The translations under genes were made by a program, and so were the position numbers. A stretch of 15,828 nucleotides of DNA, taken from Clostridia bacterium (GTDB taxonomy: Bacteria > Bacillota > Clostridia > Christensenellales > Borkfalkiaceae). Positions 1 through 6,435 of the stretch are shown here, piece after piece. Under the pieces are notes generated by a model. That model was given only the letters and a program-made list of their open reading frames with translations. It was not told where the DNA came from and did not search any database. Location of the stretch: assembly GCA_900769565.1 (NCBI GenBank), contig CAAGHC010000006.1, positions 1 through 15,828 of the forward strand, written 5' to 3'. Numbering within the stretch: the stretch's first letter is position 1; each line of letters begins with the position of its first letter.

Positions 1-136
1 AAATTTAATATTGAAAATAATAGGTGAAATTGTATATTAAACAAATTATATCAGATATAATAAAATGTAAAATCGTCAATAAAATACAAATGAAATTAGG
101 AATTAAGAAAATTAGTTGTTTAACACACTTTAACCC

Positions 137-178
137 ACTTATCTATGCGTAAAACTTGTGTTTTGCGCATAGATAAGT
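137..178. repeat. Near-perfect 19-bp palindrome
   Basis: Two 19-nt arms (137-155 and 160-178) are inverted copies around a 4-nt centre (156-159). The only departure from perfect symmetry is one T/G position, which would still pair as G-U in RNA. Neither side is followed by a run of T, so it does not look like an intrinsic terminator on either strand. It lies about 135 bp before the recombinase gene, so it could be a recombination or protein-binding site, or the end of an RNA from the left. The surrounding 1-312 stretch otherwise holds only AT-rich sequence, the next inverted repeat and the recombinase promoter; I found no convincing gene there. Confidence 0.85.
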
Positions 179-189
179 ATATATCCCCC

Positions 190-257
190 ATAGGGCAAAA
201 ATTTAGATTAAAAAGATTTTTTCTTCATTTTATCTAATTTTTACACCAAGTCCCTAT
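190..257. repeat. Long imperfect inverted repeat before the recombinase
   Basis: An outer ATAGGG (190-195) matches CCCTAT (252-257). Inside it an A-rich arm (about 197-213) pairs with a T-rich arm (228-242) with two one-base bulges. The symmetry is visible, but most of the inner stem is A-T, so part of it may be chance in AT-rich DNA. If transcribed from the left it could fold into a hairpin of about 15 bp. No function can be assigned; a regulatory or recombination site for the following gene is one possibility. Confidence 0.4.
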
Positions 258-277
258 CAATAATTTAAACTAAAACC

Positions 278-306
278 TTTACTTTTTATAATTTTAATAT
301 TATAAT
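278..306 (+). promoter_or_regulatory. Promoter of the Xer-type recombinase gene
   Basis: The -35 is TTTACT (278-283, four of six consensus positions), the spacer is 17 nt, and the -10 is a perfect TATAAT (301-306). Only six bases separate the -10 from the ATG at 313, so transcription would be expected to start at or next to the first base of the start codon. Confidence 0.6.
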
Positions 307-312
307 ATTGTT

Positions 313-1362
313 ATGAAAACTAATTATTTTAAAGAGCGTGAAATCTCTTGTATAAAAAGACTTGATGCAATTGTTGATTCTCTCCCCTATTATGTTAGAG
401 ATTTCTTCGTTGGTATTGAACTAAATACATCGCCCTTAACACGATTAAATTACGGTTATGATTTACGTGTTTTCTTTGATTTTTTGACCAAAAAGGTGTT
501 TAAAAATAAAAACGTTTTAGATATAGAATTATCAGACTTAACCAAGCTTGAAACCTTTGATTTTGAGTATTTTTTAAGTTATTTAAGTCATTATAATATA
601 AATGGTAAAGAAGAGCGCTGTACTGAAACAGGAAAAGCAAGAAAATTATCGACTATTAGAGCGTTTTATAAGTTTTTTTATAATAGAAACATAATTCCGT
701 CAAATACCCCGTCAAAGTTAAAAATGCCTAAAATTCACGATAAAGAAATTATTCGTTTAGATAGCAATGAAAAAGTTGACGAAATCGGCGATATGCTTTA
801 CGTCGTTCAGACTGGCGCAGGTTTAACAAAACGCCAAGCATCCTTCCATAACGCTACTAAATTGCGAGATACTGCTATTATTACCCTATTTTTGGGCACG
901 GGCATACGTATTAGTGAACTCGTTGGATTAAACATTGGTGATATTGATTTAAACACGAATAGTTTTGTAGTTACGAGAAAAGGTGGAAATCGTGCAGTTC
1001 TTTATTTTAATAATGACGTAGCATCTGCATTGAAAGATTATATTGATATTAGAAATAATGAAGATAATTTGAATGAAAAACCATTGTTTTTATCATTGCA
1101 AGATAAGAGAATTAGTACGAGAACGGTTCAAGAGTTAGTTAAAAAATACGCAAAAATCGTATCACCTTTGAAAAAAATAACCCCACACAAGTTAAGAAGT
1201 ACGTTTGGTACGAACTTATATAAGCAAACGGGTGATATTTACGTTGTTGCGGACTGTCTTGGTCATAGGGACGTTAATACCACTAAAAAGCATTATGCTG
1301 CTATAACAGAAGACGTTAGAAAAAAAGCCGCAGTTTCCCTATCCTTGAAAAATAACGAGTAA
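313..1362 (+). CDS. Xer-type tyrosine recombinase
   Basis: Site-specific DNA recombinase that cuts and rejoins DNA through a covalent 3'-phosphotyrosine. The full catalytic set is visible: Arg199 (GTGIR), Lys223 (TRKGG), His292 and Arg295 (HKLR), His318 (GHRD) and Tyr328 (KKHYAA). Residues about 20-135 form the N-terminal DNA-binding (SAM-like) domain. At 349 aa it is about 50 residues longer than XerC/XerD; the extra length lies mainly at 150-185, before the catalytic domain. The start is fixed: the frame is closed by TAA at 295-297, ATG 313 is the first possible start, and there is no Shine-Dalgarno sequence. It has its own promoter and terminator. No excisionase or phage genes sit nearby, so it may be a resident chromosomal recombinase (dimer resolution or DNA inversion) rather than part of a mobile element. 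XerC versus XerD cannot be decided. Confidence 0.9.
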   Translation: MKTNYFKEREISCIKRLDAIVDSLPYYVRDFFVGIELNTSPLTRLNYGYDLRVFFDFLTKKVFKNKNVLDIELSDLTKLETFDFEYFLSYLSHYNINGKEERCTETGKARKLSTIRAFYKFFYNRNIIPSNTPSKLKMPKIHDKEIIRLDSNEKVDEIGDMLYVVQTGAGLTKRQASFHNATKLRDTAIITLFLGTGIRISELVGLNIGDIDLNTNSFVVTRKGGNRAVLYFNNDVASALKDYIDIRNNEDNLNEKPLFLSLQDKRISTRTVQELVKKYAKIVSPLKKITPHKLRSTFGTNLYKQTGDIYVVADCLGHRDVNTTKKHYAAITEDVRKKAAVSLSLKNNE

Positions 1363-1366
1363 TTAT

Positions 1367-1398
1367 AAAAAAGTTGTCAAAAAATTGACAACTTTTTT
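1367..1398 (+). terminator. Intrinsic terminator of the recombinase gene
   Basis: A 14-bp stem (1367-1380 with 1385-1398) closes a 4-nt A loop, and its 3' arm ends in six T. It begins four bases after the recombinase stop codon. The A-run on the other side would let it act on the minus strand too. Confidence 0.85.
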
Positions 1399-1478
1399 AG
1401 TTAAAATCAAAAACTTTTTAAGCAACGGTAGAGTACCCGTATTTTTATCAAGTTCCATTTTGATTATGTTTCTTTTAA

Positions 1479-1577
1479 TATATATTTTCTATAAATTGCA
1501 GGTGTGACGTAAAGAAAGCGGTTGAAATTCTAAAAAGTTATAATTTAATAGCCTTAAACGGAATAATCGAAGACTAA
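1479..1577 (+). other. Possible gene remnant without a start codon
   Basis: This frame is open from just after a TAA (1476-1478) to a TAA at 1575-1577, and it contains no ATG, GTG or TTG start. The last 23 codons look protein-like (…AVEILKSYNLIALNGIIED) and are followed at once by a plus-strand terminator, as the 3' end of a real gene would be. It may be the tail of a decayed gene, or chance within a small RNA. I do not recognise the peptide. The rest of 1399-1478 shows only a short GGTA-GAG-TACC hairpin near 1428. Confidence 0.2.
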
Positions 1578-1597
1578 TTTAGTCTTCGATTATTTTT
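1562..1597 (+). terminator. Intrinsic terminator between opposing reading frames
   Basis: A 14-bp stem (1562-1575 with 1581-1594), a 5-nt loop and a following T-run make a standard plus-strand terminator. On the minus strand there is no T-run after the stem. The stem overlaps the last codons of the small Cys-rich gene. No complete plus-strand gene precedes it, so what it terminates is unclear. Confidence 0.75.
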
Positions 1598-1743
1598 GTT
1601 ATTTTTATAATTTTGTAGTTTTTATCACTATCAATACATTTTCCACAACTGTCGCAAATTTTATTTGGGTCAAGGTCACACCTATCACATTCGCCACAGT
1701 TTATACATTCTCTATCATATAATTCACATTGCTTTTTATTCAT
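1579..1743 (-). CDS. Small cysteine-rich protein, 54 aa
   Basis: A small soluble protein with seven of its eight Cys packed in residues 13-36 in a CxxCxxCxxC...CxxCxxC pattern (C13, C16, C19, C22, C30, C33, C36), plus C6. Such spacing suggests binding of zinc or an iron-sulfur cluster; it resembles small Cys-rich proteins of other Clostridia, but no function is known to me. It is a credible gene despite its size: the Shine-Dalgarno AGGTGAG lies four to five bases before the ATG, the reading frame ends in the palindrome at 1562-1594, and its codon choice matches its neighbours. The C-terminal 15 residues are Lys/Ile-rich and end in IIED. It lies divergent from lexA, 77 bp away, with a possible SOS box between them, so a link to the DNA-damage response is possible but unproven. 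Confidence 0.75.
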   Translation of the reverse strand: MNKKQCELYDRECINCGECDRCDLDPNKICDSCGKCIDSDKNYKIIKITKIIED

Positions 1744-1774
1744 TTATCTCACCTATAAAAATTTTTTAAAAATA

Positions 1775-1788
1775 TGAACGTTTGTTTG
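1775..1788. promoter_or_regulatory. Candidate LexA (SOS) box
   Basis: This 14-mer reads GAAC-N4-GTTT and differs from the Bacillus-type core GAAC-N4-GTTC at one core position. Its last three bases overlap the -35 of lexA, so a bound repressor would block the polymerase, which fits LexA autoregulation. It is also upstream of the divergent Cys-rich gene. Clostridial LexA boxes vary, so this is a candidate only. Confidence 0.5.
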
Positions 1789-1814
1789 ACATTTTTCGAC
1801 AAATAGTGTAAAAT
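1786..1814 (+). promoter_or_regulatory. lexA promoter
   Basis: A perfect TTGACA (1786-1791), a 17-nt spacer and TAAAAT (1809-1814) form a strong vegetative promoter. Six bases separate the -10 from the lexA ATG, so the transcript is predicted to begin at or beside A1821. Confidence 0.75.
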
Positions 1815-1820
1815 ATCGAC

Positions 1821-2417
1821 ATGAAGAAAATTGAGGAAAAAATCAACCAAGTTTACAATTTTACACTTAACTTTATTGACGAAAACGGTTTTCCACCGTC
1901 TGTTAGGGACATTTGTGCCAAATTAAACATAAAGTCTACGGCAACGGCGTATTCCTACATTGAACGTTTGAAAGCTAAAGGTTTATTAGAAAAATCACCA
2001 TTTAAGAAACGTGCGATTACGCCAACAGAAAGATTTAAGCGTGAATTTAATAGTGTTCCGTTGGTGGGCACGGTTCGTGCCGGTGCACCTATATTTGCCG
2101 TTGAAAATCTTGAAGGTTACTGCCCCCTTCCTGCTGAATTTAGTAATAGCGGGATTGAGTTTGCGTTAAAAGTTCAAGGTGACAGTATGATTAACGCAGG
2201 CATATATGATGGTGACGTTATCGTTGTAACTAAACAAAACGTAGCCAACAACGGGGAAATCGTAGTTGCACTCGTTGACGATGGCGCAACGGTAAAACGT
2301 TTTTTTAAGCGTAATAATAAAATTATTTTACACCCTGAAAACGATTTGTTAGAAGATATGATTTTTGACGACGTTTCTGTTTTAGGTGTTGTAAAAGGTT
2401 TATACAGAAAATTTTAA
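1821..2417 (+). CDS. lexA: LexA, SOS response repressor
   Basis: LexA represses DNA-damage genes until RecA filaments trigger its self-cleavage. The N-terminal winged helix (about 1-70) carries the family signature GFPPSVRDI...STATAYSYIERL...KGLL. The Ala87-Gly88 bond is the cleavage site. The S24-type protease pair is Ser122 (GDSM) and Lys159 (ATVKR), 37 residues apart as in E. coli LexA. The length of 198 aa is typical. The start is certain: an in-frame TAA at 1809-1811 lies just upstream and there is no Shine-Dalgarno motif, so initiation is probably leaderless. It is a single-gene transcript with its own promoter, a candidate self-operator over the -35, and a terminator. It converges with the repair operon encoding MutS/MutL, although that operon shows no LexA box. 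Confidence 0.97.
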   Translation: MKKIEEKINQVYNFTLNFIDENGFPPSVRDICAKLNIKSTATAYSYIERLKAKGLLEKSPFKKRAITPTERFKREFNSVPLVGTVRAGAPIFAVENLEGYCPLPAEFSNSGIEFALKVQGDSMINAGIYDGDVIVVTKQNVANNGEIVVALVDDGATVKRFFKRNNKIILHPENDLLEDMIFDDVSVLGVVKGLYRKF

Positions 2418-2434
2418 TTTATATCGCAATTTAT

Positions 2435-2463
2435 ACCGTACGCAAAATTAGCGTACGGTTTTT
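2435..2463 (+). terminator. lexA terminator
   Basis: A perfect 9-bp stem, ACCGTACGC (2435-2443) with GCGTACGGT (2451-2459), has a 7-nt loop and is followed by T residues. It stands between the convergent stops of lexA and the YnbB-like gene. The minus-strand side has only a weak T/A tract, so bidirectional use is possible but less certain. Confidence 0.9.
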
Positions 2464-2464
2464 C

Positions 2465-3676
2465 TTATAAATCAAGGTTTTTTAATGCGATTTTACAATG
2501 TTCGTAAGTTAATCCACCCTGCAAATATGCAATATACGGTGGTTTAATAGGTGCGTCTGCAGATAATTCGATAGATGCACCTTGAACGAAACACCCTGCC
2601 GCCATGATGACTTGATTTTCGTATCCTGGCATTTCCCAAGGTAACGCCAAAACGTGACTGTCTATCGGGGAATTTGCTTGTATACATTGAATAAATTTAA
2701 TTAAATCTTTCTCGTTGCCAAATTTAACTGCACGAATAATATCTGCCGGTGTACTATCAAGTGACGGCGAAGTTTCATAACCCAACTCACTCAACACCGC
2801 ACCAAACAGTAACGAGCCCTTAACTGCTTGCAAAACTACGTGTGGCGCGATAAAAATGCCTTGGTAGAATTGTTGATAACCAAATGTGTACGAACTAACC
2901 TCACCACCTATTGATGGCGCTGTAAGGCGATTTTGTACTTGATTAACGTATATTTCATCACCAACGACGTAACCACCCGTAGGTGTAATACCACCACCAA
3001 GATTTTTAATCATTGAGCCAGCCATTAAATTTACGCCAACTTCCGTTGCCTCTCTCTTTTCTAAAAATTCACCGTAGCAGTTATCGAGCATTATGCAACC
3101 ATTAAAACCTAAATTTCTAACGTATTTAACAATATCTTCGATTTTACTTATAGAAAGCGCATCTCTCCATTCATAACCACGTGAACGTTGTAAATATACC
3201 ATTTTAGGAAAGCCAGACGTTTCAAAATATTTTTTTATAGCGTCCCTATTGAAATCACCGTCAACAAGGTCTATACAATCAAACTTTACGCCATAATCTT
3301 TAAGTGAGCCTATATTTTCACCATGAATTATATCTTGAAGCGTATCGTAAGGTTGCCCACTAATTGAAACAAAAACGTCGTTAGGTCTTAAAACACCGAA
3401 TAATGAAAGAGATAAAGCGTGAGTACCAGAAACGATATTTGGGGAACAAATGGCTTTTTCAGCCTTAAAAATATCTGCAACCAACAAGTTTAATGTATCT
3501 CGCCCCTCGTCGCCATATCCGTAACCCGTAGTTCCCGTGAAATGCCTTAATGCAATTTGATTTTTCTTAAAAGCGTTTAGCACTTTTTCTTGATTAAAAA
3601 GCGCAACGTCTTCAAAATATTTGTATTTTTCCTTAAGTTTTTTTTCGCATTTAACTATTAATTCATTGTTAATCAT
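2465..3676 (-). CDS. YnbB-like PLP-dependent enzyme (Met gamma-lyase/aluminium resistance family)
   Basis: A fold-type I pyridoxal-phosphate enzyme of the family named after aluminium-resistance proteins and B. subtilis YnbB. The likely Schiff-base lysine is Lys224 (GSMIKNLGGG), with a Gly-rich TPTGGYVVG stretch after it. Asp198 (MLDNCYGEF) is the probable cofactor-pyridine contact, and GTHALSLSL (84-92) belongs to the phosphate-binding region. At 403 aa it is close to the family's usual length. The exact reaction is not established; Cys/Met-type C-S lyase activity is inferred from the family. The ATG overlaps the miaA stop as ATGA, so it is the last gene of the miaB-mutS-mutL-miaA operon. 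In Bacillus, hfq and hflX lie between miaA and ynbB; both are absent here. Confidence 0.85.
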   Translation of the reverse strand: MINNELIVKCEKKLKEKYKYFEDVALFNQEKVLNAFKKNQIALRHFTGTTGYGYGDEGRDTLNLLVADIFKAEKAICSPNIVSGTHALSLSLFGVLRPNDVFVSISGQPYDTLQDIIHGENIGSLKDYGVKFDCIDLVDGDFNRDAIKKYFETSGFPKMVYLQRSRGYEWRDALSISKIEDIVKYVRNLGFNGCIMLDNCYGEFLEKREATEVGVNLMAGSMIKNLGGGITPTGGYVVGDEIYVNQVQNRLTAPSIGGEVSSYTFGYQQFYQGIFIAPHVVLQAVKGSLLFGAVLSELGYETSPSLDSTPADIIRAVKFGNEKDLIKFIQCIQANSPIDSHVLALPWEMPGYENQVIMAAGCFVQGASIELSADAPIKPPYIAYLQGGLTYEHCKIALKNLDL

Positions 3677-4593
3677 AGTGAGTCAATTATCCTTTTTGCT
3701 AAAATAGTTGTATTTTCAGGAACTAATTTAATTAGTCCGTCTAATCTTTTAAAATAAGTTATTTGGCGTTTTGCATAGTGCCTAGTATTAAGTTTGATTT
3801 TTTCTATACACTCATCAAGCGTAATTTCACCATTAAGGTATTCTAAAACTTCCTTGTAGCCTATACCTTGCATACTTTGATTTTCTTTGGTAATTCCTTT
3901 TTTTAATAAGTTTTCAATTTCAGGAATTAGACCGGCATCAAGCATTAAATCTACCCTTTTATTAATCCTTTCGTACAGGGTTTCTCTAGGGTAATCAACC
4001 ATAAACGCTTTATAATCGTATTTAGGTATCATCTCATCTTTAATGTCTGATTTTTTAGTGCCGTTTTCAAAAATTTCAAGCGCCCTTACCACTCTTTTTA
4101 AGTCGTTAAAGTGCAATTTCTCTGCGCTTATTGGGTCTTTTTCTTTAAGAATATTATAAACGTATTCATTCCCAAACTGTGTTGCTAAACTTTTATATTT
4201 TTCTCTTGCCACAAGATTTGCACTGCCGTTACCGTAGGACAAATCATAAAGTAATGAATTAATATAAAAACCAGTACCACCACATATAATCGGTATTTTC
4301 CCACGACTTAAAATATCAAGTAAAATAGGCTCTGCAATGCTTTTAAAGTCGTTTACGGTAAATTCCATATTAGCCTCAACAACGTCAATTAAATGGTGTT
4401 TAATACCAGCCATTTCAAGTGTGCTTGGCTTTGCCGTGCCGATATTTAAGTCTTTATAAATATAAAGTGAATCTGCAGAAATTATTTCCGTGTTTAACAA
4501 TTTTGCACATTCAACTGCTAAAGCAGTTTTTCCCGACGCAGTAGGTCCACAGATTATTAAAACTTTTTGCTTTAAACTATTCTTTTGAACCAT
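3673..4593 (-). CDS. miaA: MiaA, tRNA dimethylallyltransferase
   Basis: Transfers a dimethylallyl group from DMAPP to N6 of adenine 37 in tRNAs that read UNN codons, giving i6A37. Visible features are the P-loop GPTASGKT (16-23), the catalytic Asp41 in SADSLYIYKDL, GTAKP (52-56), GGTGFYINSLLY (105-116), Arg170, SMQGIGYKEV (240-249) and the C-terminal RHYAKRQITYF (271-281). At 306 aa it is full length. The first 22 bases overlap the end of mutL, which suggests translational coupling; the Shine-Dalgarno sequence is weak at best (GGA about 10 bases upstream). Its product is the substrate of MiaB, encoded first in the same operon. Confidence 0.96.
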   Translation of the reverse strand: MVQKNSLKQKVLIICGPTASGKTALAVECAKLLNTEIISADSLYIYKDLNIGTAKPSTLEMAGIKHHLIDVVEANMEFTVNDFKSIAEPILLDILSRGKIPIICGGTGFYINSLLYDLSYGNGSANLVAREKYKSLATQFGNEYVYNILKEKDPISAEKLHFNDLKRVVRALEIFENGTKKSDIKDEMIPKYDYKAFMVDYPRETLYERINKRVDLMLDAGLIPEIENLLKKGITKENQSMQGIGYKEVLEYLNGEITLDECIEKIKLNTRHYAKRQITYFKRLDGLIKLVPENTTILAKRIIDSL

Positions 4594-6434
4594 TTGTCTA
4601 TTTCCATTCGGGTTAATTTAATTGCAATAGGTCTGCCGTGCGGACACTTTAATCCTAGATTGTTTTTAAGCGAGTCTAATAGCGCTTTTATGTCAGAATC
4701 AGACATCTTATCACCTGATTTAATAGCAGACTTACATGCTTTTTGTGCAAGCTTTTCCATTAAAATATCGTTTACGGTAATATCTTTTAATTGATTGATT
4801 TCACCTATTATTTCATTGAAGAACTTTTCAACGTTCATTTCTGATAAAAACACGGGTAGTGTTGAAACTTTAAAAGCATTTCTGCCAAATTCATCAAATC
4901 CAATACCCATAGAATTTAATACTTGCTTTTTATTAAGCAAAAAATCAAACTCTAAATTGTTTACGTTCAAAACAAACGGAACAAGCAAGGGCTGAACATC
5001 AATAGAATTATTTTTAACGGACGAATTAAGCTTGTCGAATAAAATTCTTTCGTGAGCAGCGTGTTGGTCAATAAAATACACGTCAACACCGTCGTCTAGA
5101 ATTAGATAAGTATTTAAGGCTTGTCCTATAATTCTAAATTCACGGTCGATTTTAACTTCTTGTTGCACTACTTCTTGACGGCGTTTTTCGGCATCTAATT
5201 TTTCTAAAAATGCCTTGTTTTCTGCAAAAATATCTACCGTTTCTTTTTGTGTTTGCTTACGTAATTCTTCAACGGGTGTTATTTCGTCTAGGCTCTTCGT
5301 AACGTTATCGTTAAGTTCTATTATGAATTTCTTCATAGGTTGTTCAACGTATTTAGGATAACGTTCTCTACGTAGAACAGATGCAGGAGTCTTTTTCAAG
5401 TCAACTGCAGATTCAGTTTTATTTTCGGTTATAATATTTAAGGCATCTGCAGTTCCATCAAGAACTTTAGATATAACGGTATAAATAGTTCCGTATACTA
5501 TTTGATTATCTGAAAACCTAACGTCTAGTTTGTTTGGGTGAACGTTAACGTCAACAATTTCAGTAGGCACGGTAATGTTTAACACGTAAAAAGGATATTG
5601 CCTTTTCATTAAGTAGGTTGAATAAGCGTTTGCAATAGCAGATGATATAGTCTGATTAACGATATAGCGACCGTTAAGAAAAACTATTTGATGGCTTCTA
5701 TTTGGTTTTGTAAAATGTTGCCTACTAATATATCCGTTAATTTTAATACCGTTTCTGTCTGCGTCAATGTAAAAAGTATTCTTTAATATACCACCACCGT
5801 ACAAGCAAACCATGGCAGGTTCTAAACCTTCACCATAAGAACGCATAACGTCTTCCCCGTCCACTACGTAAGTAAAACTTACGTTTGGGTTTGATAAAAT
5901 AAAGCGTTTGACGGTTGCAGTAACTTCCGATTCTTCGGTGCGAGGTTTATGCAAAAATTTTGCACGGGCAGGCGTGTTAAAAAACAAATTTTGCACTAAA
6001 ATTTCCGTTCCGTTGGGACAAGAACAATCTAATACTTGCTCAATTCTACCACCTTCGGCATAAATTTCCGCACCACTTTCTTGCTCTTTGGTCTTTGATG
6101 AAATGCTAACTTTAGCAACTGATGCTATACTTGCTAGAGCTTCACCCCTAAATCCAAACGAATTAATGTTGTCTAAATCTTCAAGTTTTGATATTTTACT
6201 CGTTGCATGCGGTAAAAGTGCGTTTTTCAATTGACTTTTTTCAATACCTTCGCCATTATCTGAAACAAGAATATAAGATATACCGCCGTCTAAAATCTTT
6301 ACAGTAATTTTTGTAGCCCCTGCATCTAAAGAGTTCTCAATTAACTCTTTTACTATGGACGAAGGTCTTTCAACAACTTCCCCTGCGGCAATTCTATTAT
6401 AAATTTTACTACTTAAAACGTTAATTTTGCTCAT
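4572..6434 (-). CDS. mutL: MutL, mismatch repair endonuclease
   Basis: Couples mismatch recognition by MutS to strand incision. The N-terminal GHKL ATPase shows Glu30 and Asn34 (KELIENSLDAGA), Asp59 (SDNGEG) and GFRGEAL (94-100). A low-conservation linker spans about 335-430. The C-terminal domain has the endonuclease motif DQHAAHERILFD (456-467, last acidic residue Asp rather than the usual Glu), ACKSAIKSGD (566-575) and CPHGRP (597-602). This marks the metal-dependent nicking type found in bacteria without MutH. QPLLVP (481-486) fits a sliding-clamp binding motif and aligns with the known site in B. subtilis MutL. One base separates its ATG from the mutS stop codon, and the Shine-Dalgarno sequence is weak. 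Confidence 0.97.
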   Translation of the reverse strand: MSKINVLSSKIYNRIAAGEVVERPSSIVKELIENSLDAGATKITVKILDGGISYILVSDNGEGIEKSQLKNALLPHATSKISKLEDLDNINSFGFRGEALASIASVAKVSISSKTKEQESGAEIYAEGGRIEQVLDCSCPNGTEILVQNLFFNTPARAKFLHKPRTEESEVTATVKRFILSNPNVSFTYVVDGEDVMRSYGEGLEPAMVCLYGGGILKNTFYIDADRNGIKINGYISRQHFTKPNRSHQIVFLNGRYIVNQTISSAIANAYSTYLMKRQYPFYVLNITVPTEIVDVNVHPNKLDVRFSDNQIVYGTIYTVISKVLDGTADALNIITENKTESAVDLKKTPASVLRRERYPKYVEQPMKKFIIELNDNVTKSLDEITPVEELRKQTQKETVDIFAENKAFLEKLDAEKRRQEVVQQEVKIDREFRIIGQALNTYLILDDGVDVYFIDQHAAHERILFDKLNSSVKNNSIDVQPLLVPFVLNVNNLEFDFLLNKKQVLNSMGIGFDEFGRNAFKVSTLPVFLSEMNVEKFFNEIIGEINQLKDITVNDILMEKLAQKACKSAIKSGDKMSDSDIKALLDSLKNNLGLKCPHGRPIAIKLTRMEIDKWFKRIV

Positions 6435-6435
6435 A

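Noticed and set aside
24..152. Open frame of about 42 codons from a GTG, with an internal ATG at 90, ending inside the palindrome
   Set aside because: No Shine-Dalgarno sequence, no promoter at a useful distance, and a low-complexity Ile/Lys composition expected from AT-rich non-coding DNA.
1..312. Classic 28-bp dif site for the adjacent recombinase
   Set aside because: I could not align any stretch to the XerC/XerD arm pattern with a 6-8 bp centre; the palindrome at 137-178 has arms too long and a centre too short.
1421..1446. Sequence resembling a tRNA D-arm (GGTAGAG) after the recombinase gene, as at an integrase attachment site
   Set aside because: No acceptor stem, anticodon arm or T-arm can be built around it; the resemblance is limited to a short hairpin.
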